Source: Antedon mediterranea
Lineage: Eukaryota; Echinodermata; Crinoidea; Comatulida; Antedonidae
Reading direction: 5' to 3'
Length of the DNA stretch: 64,000 nt
NCBI RefSeq assembly: GCF_964355755.1
Contig: NC_092670.1
Location: forward strand, 3,189,001 to 3,253,000
The translations under genes and the position numbers were made by a program. Of this stretch, positions 1 to 11,430 are shown piece after piece. The notes beneath the pieces were generated by a model, which saw only the letters and a list, made by a program, of their open reading frames with translations, made no database searches and was not told where the DNA came from. Positions within the stretch are counted from its first letter, which is position 1. Every line of letters starts with the position of its first letter.

Positions 1-1851
1 ATGTAAATTCGTTGCCACTTCTGATCATTAGATTTAAAATAGAAAGCAATGCTAAGACGTTTTGAGAAACCATAATTGTTTTGTTTTTCTCATGTAACCT
101 CACTACACGAGACTCTAGGTCAATCCATACTTCCGTCTCACAAAATGCATTTTGGGTATATGAAAGCCAACTTTTTTTACAGCCCACCCACGAAGTATGT
201 GCAGCGGAAACGGTGCACGAATTTCATATACGGTATATATACGGTATATTTATACGGTATATTTGGGATTGGCAGAAGAAACAGGGCCTTAGTCATCGTT
301 AATTGCATATTAAATTAAAAAAAATTAATTTCGACAATCAAACAAATTATGACATATAAGTTCATATATTAAAGTTAAAAGTATATAGTTTGACAGTGCA
401 TCATTTTTTTTACATTTTTAAAGATGTCATCATAGTAAAAAATTATAATTCATTGCGGTATGTAATAATCTATTTGCACCAAAGTGGTTACTGCATAGCA
501 AATACAAGAAGGAATTTTTTTACAACTTTTAGTCAGTTGTGTATGGCTCGGTGGTCTGTGCTCGTGTCTATGGCATTCAAGGTACCGAGATGGAGTCTCA
601 CCTTGGGAAACGAAATAAGATTTTTTTTTATTATCCGTATTGTTTGTTTAAATTTATTTCTTAGTGTATACAGTAGATTATACACATGATTTATAATGAA
701 ATCTATATAAAAGTAACTTATGTCTTTGTTATTATGTAACAACAAATGTGGTTTATGACATTATACGCAGAGGGATCTTTGATCGGATTGTGATACCGGC
801 TATTGTATTCGCGTTAGCAAGGTCCTATCATATTATAAATAATTAAAGATTCTGAGAAAATCAATCAATCAATATATCTTTTAAAAATCAATTATCTTTA
901 TTTAAATCAATGCATATAACCTATAATTCGTCATAGTGACGAATTAAATCTAGTTTATTTTATATATATTATATATTTAACATTGGAATAAATTATTAAA
1001 TTTCCACCTTTAAAATATAAAACAAACTTGTTGGAATTTACCTACTCCCCTCATCATGGACATCTTTAAACACTGTGTACAACCACTAATAGCTCATTTA
1101 ATTAAGTATTTAAATATATTTGTTGTAGATCTATTCTTATTATAGGTCTACATCAATCATTGTTTTGAATAAAAAGAAAATAGACTTCCTTGTATAAATG
1201 TATATCAAATAGTAGAAGACGTCATGACACCAGAAACAGTGCACCCATATAAAGTAACTACTAAAAAAAGAACATTTTATTACTAACCTTAATTTCTTTG
1301 TAGTATTATAGAGAAAAATAGTACCATGTTTCTTCCTAATGTAAATCTTACACATGTAAATCTTACACTATAACACAGGTCAGTCATATACAGTAAGGTA
1401 ATAAATATGAGGTGTGGCTGCAGACAATGCATATGGATTTTATTCAATTTTATGATGCCTAAAATTACTCAGCCATGAACTTAGTTATAATAACAATACA
1501 ATTGCTGTTTATACAATTTCTATTGGACCCTGTAATTATGAAACGCCAGAGAAGTATTAATTTATAATAAATCTACTGCTGAATTAAAAACTAAATTTAA
1601 TCAAATGACAACAGTTTTGTTTTTAAATGTTTCCTAAGTCTATGCTATATTATCAGTCTATCATGTCTAAATTAGAAAGAACAAGTTTATGGTATCCATG
1701 AATGACGTTCTTTACAATGCAAGCTTTTATATGGTTACAAGTATTTGATATTAATTGCATTGATTGTTAATAATAGAACCATCCAAGCGATGTTATATCA
1801 TGGACCTGGTTATATGAACAAATAACAAGTATGAAACGCCAAAGAATTAAA
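1..1851. other. Gene-free AT-rich stretch with repeat fragments
   Basis: I see no convincing coding region here; the short open frames have no recognisable motif and AT-rich composition. The stretch contains a Helitron-like 3' end near 925-953 and two copies of the dispersed 12-mer TATGAAACGCCA (1537-1548 and 1830-1841). The 1270-1600 part resembles 56280-56520, so it is dispersed repeat sequence. Confidence 0.6.
925..953 (+). mobile_element. Helitron/Helentron-like 3' terminus
   Basis: A 9-bp stem (AATTCGTCA / TGACGAATT) with a TAG loop is followed by AAAT, then CTAG and a T. A hairpin just before a terminal CTAG is the usual Helitron 3' end. The same hairpin-CTAG structure ends at 23885 and 34656, so this is one family. 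I could not find the 5' end of this copy. Confidence 0.55.
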
Positions 1852-1915
1852 AAGAATTGATTACAAGCAGACTGTTTAACCATATGGTTAAACAGTCTGC
1901 TTGTAATCAATTCTT
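1852..1915. repeat. Perfect 64-bp palindrome
   Basis: The two 32-bp arms are exact reverse complements around a central CATATG (centre between 1883 and 1884), with no spacer. It lies against the outer end of the CGGGAT minisatellite that begins the foldback-like composite. The left arm begins like the repeat sequence at 11757-11780, so one arm probably derives from that dispersed repeat. Confidence 0.9.
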
Positions 1916-1924
1916 CCCCATAAA

Positions 1925-2470
1925 AAATGAGATCGGGATCCCGATCGGGATGCGGTGGAATCCCACCGGGATCGGCTGATCCCGGTGGGATTAGACGATC
2001 CCACCGGGACGAACTCGGGATTTTTTTTTCGCAATATCGGGATAGACGGGATTTTTGTAAGAATTGCGGGATTTTGTACGCAATATCGGGATCGTGTTTT
2101 TAGACTGCGGGATTTTGTACGCAACAACGGGATTGGCGGGATTTTGTTTATAAAATTACGGGATTTTGTACGCAAGATCGGGATTTTGTACGCAACATCG
2201 GGATTTTGTACGCAACATCGAAATTGGCGGGATTTTGTTTATAAAATTACGGGATTTTGTACGCAAGATCGGGATTTTATACGCAACATCGGGATTGGTG
2301 GGATTTTGTTTATAAAATTACGGGATTTTGTACGCAAGATCGGGATCGACAGGATTGTGTTTGTAGACACGGGATTTTGTACGCAACATCAGGATTGGCG
2401 GGATTTTGTTTGTAAACGTACGGGATTTTGTACGCAACATCGGGATTTTGTACGCAGTATTTTAATTTCA
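1925..2470. repeat. CGGGAT-rich minisatellite, left end
   Basis: GGGAT recurs every 10-30 bp. The clearest unit is about 50-60 bp and alternates a CGGGATTTTGTACGCAA segment with a GGCGGGATTTTGTTTATAAA segment. The first part (1925-2010) is richer in GATCCCG palindromes. The long + strand open frame across it results from the repeat periodicity and is not counted as a gene. Confidence 0.85.
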
Positions 2471-2480
2471 TTGGGTAATA

Positions 2481-3114
2481 CAGTAATTTGTAACAGACGG
2501 TAAGTTATTATTTTATTACAGTTAATGTTGTTTTTGCTATGAATTGAGTTATTTTTGTTTTAAATACATGTACTAATGATCAAACCAGCCGTGCATTCCT
2601 TTGTACAATAGTATTAATTCTAAAGACAATTTACTTTATGTACCGCACCTTTTGCTGCGCCGCCACGGCTACTTTGATCGTTATATAGTTAATCACATTA
2701 TTATATCATTATTAACACCTCATCTTCAGTATACTAACAACGAGTTGATTTCTTATCGTATTATTATCATCACACTTACCTTACTATGTTTACGTTTTAC
2801 ACCATACCTTTCGATTAACATGTTTATGACCAAGTTGAGTTGTTTTAATATGTTGAGGGTATTACGCTATTGGTTTACCAGCTGATGAGTGCAATATGCA
2901 CTCCTGCATAGACAATGCATGTTTCGTTTTATGCAGGAGATCCGATCAATAGTTACCTCCAATAACATTAAGGATCGAAACAGCCATGCATCATCAATAG
3001 TAAGCTTTTATTTTAAAAACATTTATGAGGTATTTTCTGAATTGTTTCCAGCAAAGATTAATTATTTATAAAACACATGATGATGATGATGGCTGTCCTG
3101 GGAATAAACCCAGT
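2481..3114 (+). repeat. Left long inverted-repeat arm
   Basis: This segment matches 9446-10067 in reverse complement nearly throughout, with scattered substitutions and small indels. A stretch of about 98 bp (around 2848-2945) is identical in both arms. That stretch holds two adjacent hairpins: GAGTGCA-ATA-TGCACTC, and a 10-bp stem CTCCTGCATA / TATGCAGGAG. No coding signal was recognised. Confidence 0.85.
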
Positions 3115-3908
3115 TTTTTTTAATACTAATTTGTTAAAAATAATGTTTAAACAAATCCTGCAATTGCTAAGAGGTTGCTGTACGTTCACAGCAACCCAAG
3201 TGTCTTGCTGCAATGAATATACCGTCCAATGGCCCGGACGTAGGCCTACGTCTTGAAGTGATTTGAACGTTTAATAATTAATATTGAATACGTTATTAAA
3301 TGAATAAAATGTTGATGTTGTCATTGACTGTTATAGCTTTATTCTAGAATGGTAATTATTATAGTGAAATATGCAGATTACACGGGTATATAGAAATGAA
3401 TTTGCTAACTGGTGCAAAACAATTATCTCGATATTATAATAAAAAGACAAATGAAATGATTTTTGACTTTCGTACCTAATATGAGATTGATCCAATCACT
3501 AAAAGGAGAAAATTATGAGTAGGCCTAATCGTCTTGTATCCGTCATAATAAATGCAACAGGGCGTATTAATTTGTCAAAATGGCAAAAGGAATTTTTTTT
3601 TTTTTGTATTTTTGTACATTGTTTTTTATTTTCCATTTTAATATATATATATATATATGAATGTGTATTAAATGTGTATTTTCTAGTGGAAAAAGAATTA
3701 TTCGAATAAACGCCCCGCTTTGAATAGGGAACCACTCCACTCCTCAATAGAACATCTTGGAATAAACGTACACGGACGTTTATTTATTTAATAATAAATA
3801 CACAATATTTTATTTGTAGTAGAATTCATTTATCTACAATTTACCAAGCATATCTAGGGGTTGATTATACATGTACCATGTTATTACACTATACGCCTGA
3901 AAGTGTCA
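3115..3908. other. Gene-free stretch with a dispersed AATAAACG repeat
   Basis: No gene seen. At about 3700-3780 there is a sequence (CGAATAAACGCCCCGC, then AATAGAACATC, then GGAATAAACG) that recurs in reverse complement at about 28805-28905, with a longer middle there. It is a dispersed repeat of unknown class. An AT microsatellite lies at 3642-3659. Confidence 0.5.
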
Positions 3909-4086
3909 ACATAGAAAGGAATGCTGCAGTCTCCTCGTTCAGTTAATTCACACAGTCACGTGGTCTGGCTTGTTGGACGGCTTTTTGTCGGCATCTCTCT
4001 GTGTAGAGCAGGTACCAAGATCTATATTTAGAAACTGACTCGACTCTTTAGGCGTGGGAAGTTCTAGCGGAAAGTGGTTGTCTTGA
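3909..4086 (+). repeat. Direct repeat flanking the 4-8 kb transposon, left copy
   Basis: About 178 bp, beginning ACATAGAAAGGAATGCTGC, matches 8009-8195 in the same orientation with few differences. It ends exactly where the inner TIR begins. I do not recognise its class. The simplest reading is that the transposon inserted into a tandemly repeated unit, but it could belong to the mobile unit. Confidence 0.75.
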
Positions 4087-4494
4087 TAGGCCATCGGGTG
4101 AAAATCCTATCGTTCAATCCCGTTCCAGTCTCATTAGCCTAAAAAAACTCTACATGATAATTATGTTAATAATATTTTAAAAGTAATAACACAAAGTTTC
4201 ACCTAAAAAACGTATCATATAACAAGGAAATCACATTTCAACGTCAGTATTTGAAAATTTTTTTACATTGTGTTGACCCATGACCTTTTCCACACGAAAC
4301 TCTTTTAGCCAAAAAATGTTTTTTTTTCATTGAGGTTTTATTCATTAAATAAAATATTTATTCACAAAAACTACATTGAAGAAGCTCAGTGATATTTAGT
4401 ATATTAATTATAACAGAAAACTTGATAATAAAACAGTATTATCGTAATTTTAGTACAACAATTGTTAACGATTTGGTGAATATGGACGCGTGAC

Positions 4495-7374
4495 ATGAAC
4501 TGTGCACACAACAGCATGGCTTCGATTGATGAAAGCCACGTTTGTGATCTTCAAATAAAATGTTGTTTTCACCATGAAAACATTACTGATAAAACGGCAT
4601 TTCCAATTACGGAAGTTCGATTTTATAAGGTTGTTGCTTGTACCAAGTTATGGGTAAACTTAGATGGTACCTGTAAAGATATTGCTAATAAACTAGTATC
4701 CGAGCTAGATATTCTTAACGCCGTGGTTAGGATTCCGGCACCGGAACTCAACTGCCCACCGTTAGGGAATCCGACACGCTATTGCGCATGGCCAGAGCTC
4801 TGGGAAGTGAATTATAGCTTGCATTAATAGTGCCACACCACACCACACCACGGAGAGTCGGAGTGTTATAGGGATTTACTGTAGCCTAGATAGTCGTTGC
4901 GCGAGCGAGAGAGCGATGGATGAAACTTGGCCTATGCCATACATGAATTAATAATTAAAATACGACTACGCCACGTGTTAAAATAATTATAATGATATTA
5001 ATAAGTATCAGTATCTATCTAAGAATCGTAATGCTGTTTTTAGCGTTGCGACCCTGACTTCCCGAACAGTTTTTTCACATCCACGCGCGCGGTGGCTGCC
5101 GTCAACAAATCAACTTGTGATTGCATATGTTGTTATGTACAGTATAATGCGTTATGAAAAATCATAAAACTAGTCATGTAATTATATAATTCATAATGAT
5201 ATGAAGTTTATATATGAATGAAGCAATTAAACACTTTTTAATTACAAAATAAATACTATAGGCCCACTGGTCACGTCTAACTGGTAGCCCTAGCCTAGAT
5301 TAGTGGATCCCATATTTAATAGTAGGCATCTAGGCTAGTTCGCCGCGTGTGGCGCAGCTATGAAATGATCCATCGCTCTGTTGATAAGTATAGAGTCGCC
5401 GATTACCTCGCTCTGGGCATGCGCAATAGCGTGTCGGATTCCCTAACGCTGGGCAGTTGAGTTCCGGTGCCGGAATCCTAACCACGGCGTATTCTTAATG
5501 CGTCATATGAAGACATAATAACAAAGCATCCATATTTTGGATTTCATCACCATTGTTATCGTAAATACATCAACACAAGAACGATAGAATTGGTAAGTTT
5601 AACACATTCACTAGCCTATGTATCATTTGTAAGAAGGCACAGAAGCAGATTAGAAAAAATTACAAAACCTGCAACCAGAAATTGAGAAAGGCTCTCACAG
5701 ATGATGCAGGTAAGAGCCTTTTAAAACAATTAATACAATTTTTTGTACGTGGTATAGATTATGTACATATATAACTTATTAACCATTTTTTTATGCTGTA
5801 TATTTAAAGGATTCCTAAGAGCAGCTGCTGAAATGAAAAATGACCAAGAAATGTTGAAGGACATACACGGAAAGAGCTGTGCTTGCATTGAAGTGAGGTA
5901 CCATGACTCATGCTACAGGGAATATATAAAAATTGTTCACCGAAAGAAACATATTCATGCAAAGTATGTTTAATTTTATTTATGTTAAGTTATTGTATGT
6001 AAGCCTTATTATTATACATATTATTATTACTGTATATATTAATTTGATATATATCATATACCAACCAAGAGATTTGTCATTATTTGTTCAGGTCTTCAAC
6101 AAAGTCATTTTTTGATGAACATAAAAAAGGCTACAATGTGTTTTGTGAAACAATTATTAAAGAAAGAATGAAAACCGGTCAAAAAATCATCAGATTAAGT
6201 AAACTTCAGAAGTACCTTGACAAGTATATTCAAGAAGAGGAACATATTAATTTGGGATATGTAAGGTACTGTATGCAGTTTGATTAATTTTCTTACCTTA
6301 CAATGGAACATATGCGTAATAATGATATTGTTAATTTAATTTACCTTCACAATAAGTTATAGCTTCTAATGCAATATTTTGTTTTATAACAGGTCAGATT
6401 TACTAAAAGCAAAACTCGAAAAAGATTTTCCAGAGCTTGTATTCCATTTACCAAGTAGAATGTTAGTAATTACAAATTGTAGATATATAGATGGTAACCC
6501 ATAAAAAATTGGAATGCTTTTTTTTTTAACAATTTGAATGTATGTATACTATATTATAATAAAGTAATTATACTTTTTTTGGCATTTTTTAGGAATGAGG
6601 CAACCATGGTTTATTTTGCTGACATATCCACAGGCTCTTTTGCTGAGCAATTTTTGGAATCAGAAGAGAGTACTGACCTGTCATCAGATGCATCTGTTAA
6701 TCCTGATATATCTACCACTACAAATAAAGAGGAAAGATATCATTTGCAAGATGAATCACGAACAATTCACTTAGCAGGTAAACCATATTGTATAATTGTT
6801 TTAGACAACATATGAATTCATTAAAATAATAGCCTATTTAATGGTAACTTTATTTGTCTTTACAGGCCTGATTTTAAAGAATGCAATCAAGACATCAGAG
6901 TCAATGGACTATAAGTGGCCTCCACGAGCAAGTGATATTAACAATGTAGTTATGAGTGACATCATTCCATTCCACCTTTTTAATATCTTGGCAATATGTA
7001 CCAACACAGTACAGGAACACATTGATCCATCGATGGCAAGTGTTCCAGAAGAAATCCGAAATAAACTTGAGGCAATCTGTCAAGACATTGTGTACTTAGC
7101 TTCAAGAGGCAGGCGACAAACACCAAAATCCTTAGCACTTGGTCTTACTGTTAGACATATGACTGGTTCCACGCACCTCTTAGATATGTTAAGTAAATTT
7201 GGACATTGTAGCTCTCCAGACACTATTGTTTCATACGAAACAAGTCTTGCGATGTTTCGATTGTCCACTGCTAATGCTGTTCCGGATGGTTTCAGGCGTG
7301 GGGAACTTGTTACTATGGTTTGGGACAACATTGATTTTAATGAAGAAACCACAAGTGGCCAAGGCACAACATGA
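4495..7374 (+). pseudogene. Broken multi-exon gene of a transposon-borne family
   Basis: I infer exons at 4495-4718 plus 5499-5592 (split by a MITE), one ending at 5709, then 5810-5963, 6092-6265, 6393-6493, 6593-6777 and 6866-7374, mostly with clean GT-AG signals. Cys/His-rich stretches are visible: CDLQIKCCFHH at the start, a CIICKK zinc-knuckle-like motif, and an RYHDSCYREY block. The last exon has ASRGRRQTPKSLALGL and, near the end, VWDNIDFNEETTSGQGTT. The order and motifs recall large uncharacterised, repetitive protein families seen in cnidarian and echinoderm genomes that are probably carried by DNA transposons; this is from memory. The frame stops right after GQGTT, where I would expect such proteins to continue. 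At least one splice junction (6493 to 6593) is out of phase and the second exon needs a shift, so I call it a pseudogene. Confidence 0.6.
4719..5489. mobile_element. 771-bp MITE with 9-bp target duplication
   Basis: The termini (CGCCGTGGTTAGGATTCCGG at 4719 and its complement ending at 5489) form inverted repeats of about 75 bp. The element is flanked on both sides by TATTCTTAA (4710-4718 and 5490-5498), a 9-bp target duplication. Long TIRs with a 9-bp duplication are typical of Mutator-like (MULE) non-autonomous elements. It has no coding capacity. It splits the first exon of the transposon gene; taking it out with one duplication copy brings the flanking frames back together. Confidence 0.85.
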
Positions 7375-8003
7375 TGAAATGATTTTATTCTATTTTTATA
7401 TTAAGTTGCCATGAGAAAAACCAATTTCAAATCTTTCGTTGATGAACTTATTGACAATAAAGTTATCTTGTATCTTGTAAATCTAAACATTAAAATTTAG
7501 TTGAAATGTGTTGTGGTCTTAATTAAATGGTTTAATTTTCAAAAGTATTGATAGAAATAAAGAAATAATTCAAATGCTTTTAGAATTATATATATAACGT
7601 GTATTTGATGGCAGACACTCGTTTATAATTGTAAATTAAATAAACTACAGTAATTTAACTTATGACGCGACTTGACTTAGCCTGACGCGTTTTACCTTGA
7701 CAGTGACGCGATTAGATTTTAATTGACGCGATCTAACGAGTCGGGACGTAACAACGTACAATTACCACGGTACTCGTCCACGCTTTTTGCCTGTTACTTC
7801 AGCGGGATGTTTTTAATCTTTCGGGCTAGCGATGGTCTTTTATCAAGATAATTGTGCTTATGTGATACGGTATTTTGGTGAAAAAGTTCAAATTATTACT
7901 TAAAACATGTTAATAGATTGATCTATGACAATTTTTTGTATACTAAAGAGGTTGGAGCGAAAAGTGTTTTCTAGTGGCATTTTTTTCTTCACCCGATGGC
8001 CTA
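7375..8003. other. Transposon right subterminal region
   Basis: No gene. It runs from the truncated gene to the right TIR and includes the spaced TGACGCG motifs at 7663-7730. AT-rich sequence without other recognisable signals fills the rest. Confidence 0.6.
7663..7730 (+). promoter_or_regulatory. Four TGACGCG motifs at about 20-bp spacing
   Basis: TGACGCG starts at 7663, 7683, 7704 and 7724, so spacing is 20, 21 and 20 bp, close to two helical turns. The array lies about 270-340 bp inside the right TIR. Regularly spaced subterminal repeats are typical transposase-binding sites, and TGACGC also resembles a CRE/ATF half-site. The left subterminal region has no comparable array. Confidence 0.5.
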
Positions 8004-8008
8004 TGACG

Positions 8009-8195
8009 ACATAGAAAGGAATGCTGCAGTCTCCTCGTTCAGTTCATTGAAAAAGTCACGTGGTCTGGCTTGTTGGACGGCTTTAATTGTCGGCATCTCT
8101 TTGTGTAGACTGTAAAGCAGGTACCAAGATCTATATTTAGAAACTGACTCGACTCTTTAGGCGTAGGAAGTTCTAGCGGAAAGTGGGTGTCTTGA
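8009..8195 (+). repeat. Direct repeat flanking the 4-8 kb transposon, right copy
   Basis: Matches 3909-4086 in the same orientation; the differences are a few substitutions and a short insertion near 8110. The junction after the transposon reads TGACGACATAGAAAGG and the copy ends CTTGACGAC, so the two copies would join smoothly as a tandem repeat if the transposon were absent. Confidence 0.75.
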
Positions 8196-9445
8196 CGACA
8201 GCTTTAAGCGTTCATTGTTTTATGGAATGGGATTTCCTAAGTAAAAACCCTTAAATTTACAATTTTGTTTGTATTATTTTGACATAGGCCTAAGATTAGT
8301 ACTCCAGAGTAACAGCATCACACCAGGAGTTAGTAATTAGACACGTTAGTATGGCCTGTAATTAATTATCATAACAAAATAATAATTTTAAGAACGTGCT
8401 TGTGAAAATAGCACGCAGCGCGCGATGGGAACTTGCGTACGCGCGCATCTCTTTCCCGCCTTGATTTAAATTTGTAACCAGACCACAGCAATTCTGGCCG
8501 GCTAGCGATGACGTACAACGCATTCAAACCGTAGGTGTTTTTGATAAATTCATAGATTTATTCGTTGTGATTATTTATTAATTACACCTTATTGTTATAC
8601 CCTATCATAGTGGCTCCTTTAGTTGAAATATAGGGCCTAGAAGCTCATATTTGTGTAGCATATATTGCAAGTCAAAAAAGTACAGTATTTTAGCCTGCCT
8701 CCTCTCCTTCCTCATCATCAGTAGTCTAGCCTACAACCGGCCCCCGGGAACCGGCCCCGCTCCCGTGCGTCGTAGGCCTCCTCCCTCCGCCTATTTGATA
8801 CTAGGCCTTTGATACTAAGCTTTAATAGGTCTATATATTACAGTATTGTTATTTTGGTCTCTCCAGACACAATGGGAAAACTATTTTGTGCATATTAATA
8901 AATGTTTATCGTAGGCCTACACCACCATACTTAATATAATATTATGAATATTGCTTTGTGTAAAATTAAAAAGGACTTGAACTCTGAGTAAACAGGCAGA
9001 TGAGAAGTACTAATAGGCCTAGTAGTAGTAGGCCTATTCCTATCCATATCTATAGCCTAGGCTAGGCCTAATTCGGAAAAATTGAGGATCCGATGAATGA
9101 TGATGAAGAAGGAACAGGCAAGTTAGGTTAGCCTACTACTAGGCTAGACCTATAAATGAATGGGTAAACTAGGCCTATAAATAACACGATCAGAATATTT
9201 ATGATTGTAAAGGGGCAAAATATTTTCTAAGGTAAGTTATACTTAGGCCTATAGGCTATCTATTTAGAATTTGAAGGATTATTGTTTTTAAAAGAAATGT
9301 AATTACTAACTGTAAACGTATAAACGGTAAACAAAAAAACACATACGTATCTGATTAGGCCTATATATAATATATTGCGCTTTTCGTTATATTTGTAGGA
9401 GTCATTGCAAAAACAACATTAGATGAAAAACACTTTTTGAAATTG
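8196..9445. other. Gene-free stretch rich in AGGCCTA
   Basis: No gene recognised. The motif AGGCCTA occurs many times between 8630 and 9370. A GC-rich patch lies at 8740-8790. The region lies between the transposon flank and the right inverted arm of the composite. Confidence 0.5.
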
Positions 9446-10067
9446 AAATGGGTTTATCCCAGGACAACCATATCATCACCTTCATTTAATTTGTTTAGAA
9501 AATGTTCGAAAATTACTTTTTAAAAAGTGTTGTTTTACATTAATTACTGAGAATTTATTAATTGGAAATATTATCGATGATGTTATGGCTGTTTCGATCC
9601 TTACAGTTAGGGAGGTGGCTATTGATTGGATCTCCTGCATAAAACGAAACATGCATTGTCTATGCAGGAGTGCATATTGCACTCATCAGCTGGTAAACCA
9701 ATAGCGTAATACCCTCAACATATTAAAGCAACTCAACTCAACTCATGTCATAAACATGTTAATCGAAAGGTATGGTGTAAAACGTAAACATAGTAAGGTA
9801 AGTGTGATGATAATAATACGATAAGAAATCAACTCGTTGTTAGTATTACTAAAGATGAGGTGTTAAATAATGATATAATAATGTAATTAACTATATAACG
9901 ATCAAAGTAGCCGTGGCGGCCCAGCAAAAGGTGTGGTACATAAAGTAAACTGTCTTTAGAATTAATACTGCTGGTACATGTATTTAAAACAAAAATAACT
10001 CAATTCAAAGCAAAAACAACATTAACCCTAATCAAATAATAACTTACCGTCTGTTACAAATTACTGT
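9446..10067 (-). repeat. Right long inverted-repeat arm
   Basis: Reverse-complement partner of 2481-3114, with the identical twin-hairpin block at about 9603-9700. It ends with the complement of CAGTAATTTGTAACAGACGG, the sequence next to the left minisatellite, so the arm boundaries are well matched. Confidence 0.85.
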
Positions 10068-10734
10068 CTTTCCTATAGCTTAATACCCTCAACAAGTTAA
10101 CAAAACTCAACTTGGTCATCCAATATCGTAAAAACAATGAAAACCTATTCAATAATATAAAAAAACTCCAAAGTGTTGTTTTAACTCGTTATTAAATCAT
10201 AAACAACAAATCGTAAAAGATGGAACACTGATAATAATGCCGGATGAGTATTGCAGAGGGTTTTGAAAATCTCATATTTTTTGGCTATATTGTATTACTA
10301 TGACATATTATCCTACATCGGCTGATCGGTGTTCAATCATTTACGATATTAATACAAATAATTATTTAGAATAAATAATGGACATTGTTAGTAAAACAAA
10401 AAACTTATCACATATTTTATTCTGAAATAAAAGAAAAAAATATCAGACAACCAAAATGTTGCCAATTACTACCGATAACAATGAATCAGTTTAATCATCA
10501 TTTTAGTGTAAGATTTAAGCACAATATTACCGTAATGAAATTTGTATATTTACTTTTATAACAGATTTCTTTTAATTTCTAGATGTCTTTCCTTCATGGC
10601 GTAAAGAGTTCGGTAGAATCACAGTATTTCAGAACGGGAGTACCGACCAGGATTTTCTATTTATAAGTCTAAATTTTGGCGGGATTAAATGTATTCGGCA
10701 TAGTCGTCTTAAATTTACATCTCGATTTTTTGGC
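10068..10734. other. Spacer between right arm and right minisatellite
   Basis: No gene seen. It begins with a diverged partial repeat (around 10080-10120) of the TAATACCCTCAACA sequence at 9708, followed by unremarkable AT-rich DNA. There is no matching segment in the left end. Confidence 0.45.
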
Positions 10735-10866
10735 GAAATTTTAATCGGGATAATGCGCAAAAACGAATTTTAACCGGGGTATCGATCGGGGTTCTTGGCG
10801 GGATCCCGATCGATATCCCGGTTAAAAATCCCGTTCGTTTTTGCGCATTATCCCGATTACAATTTC
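10735..10866. repeat. Imperfect 130-bp inverted repeat
   Basis: Left arm 10735-10792 and right arm 10805-10866 are complementary over about 55-60 bp, sharing AATCGGGATAATGCGCAAAA and its complement. The short central part contains GGCGGGATCCCGATCG. It forms the inner edge of the right minisatellite and could fold as a cruciform. Confidence 0.75.
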
Positions 10867-11430
10867 ACCGATGATCGACCGAAATTCCCGACCAAAAATC
10901 CCGATTTTTCGTGAATCCCGATAAAAATCACGATGAAAATCCCGATACGGAATGAGTAATCGGGATTCCCAAAAGATCGGGACGTCGTCCGGGACCCCGA
11001 TATTTTCGACCGAAATTCCCGACCAAAAATCCCGATTTTTCGTGAATCCCGATGAAAAATCCCGATACGGGATGGGTAATCGGGATTCACAAAAGATCGG
11101 GACGTCGTCCGGGATCCCGATATTTTCGACCGAAATTCCCGACCAAAAATCCCGATTTTTCGTGAATCCCGATGAAAATCCCGATACGGGATGGGTAATC
11201 GGGAAATCCAAAAAATCGGGACGTCGTTCGAGATCCCGATATTTTCGACCGAAATTCCCGACCAAAAATCCCGATTTTTTGTGAATCCCGATAAAAATCC
11301 CGATATGGATGGGTAATCGGGATTCCCAAAAGATCGGGACGTCAATCGGGATCCCGATATTTTCGACCGAAATTCCCGACCAAAAATTTCGGTCGAAAAT
11401 ATCGGGATCACGGCGAGATCCCGGCGGGAT
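10867..11430. repeat. 119-bp CGGGAT-rich minisatellite, right end
   Basis: Units are marked by GACGTC at 10981, 11101, 11220 and 11338, giving periods of 120, 119 and 118 bp. Each unit has TATTTTCGACCGAAATTCCC, a GACCAAAAATCCCG block and several ATCCCGA motifs. The motif sense is opposite to the left minisatellite. Open frames on both strands follow the repeat and are not genes. Confidence 0.85.

Larger units (their letters stand above)
4087..8003 (+). mobile_element. 3.9-kb TIR transposon with a broken gene
   Basis: The ends are a perfect 16-bp inverted repeat, TAGGCCATCGGGTGAA at 4087-4102 and its complement at 7988-8003. Both sides are flanked by TGA (4084-4086 and 8004-8006), a possible 3-bp target duplication. 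The interior holds a multi-exon + strand gene (4495-7374), a MITE inserted in its first exon, and four evenly spaced TGACGCG motifs near the right end. The superfamily is not resolved; the short TIR and 3-bp duplication alone are weak evidence. Confidence 0.65.

Noticed and set aside
1955-2503. 182-codon + strand open frame
   Set aside because: It lies in the CGGGAT minisatellite; the peptide is a repeat of FCTQ and GILF-type segments produced by the repeat period.
2880-2945. Hammerhead ribozyme (CTGATGAG next to a stem)
   Set aside because: The CTGATGAG and a hairpin are present, but no GAAA core follows the second stem and no cleavage-site GUH pairs correctly in either orientation.
3909-8195. 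LTR retrotransposon (direct repeats flanking an internal gene)
   Set aside because: The direct repeats lie outside inverted termini, and the interior has no reverse transcriptase, integrase, primer-binding site or polypurine tract.
10822-11411. Open frames of 147 and 184 codons on the minus strand
   Set aside because: Two frames and the opposite strand are all open at once across the 119-bp repeat, which indicates periodic low-stop sequence, not a gene.
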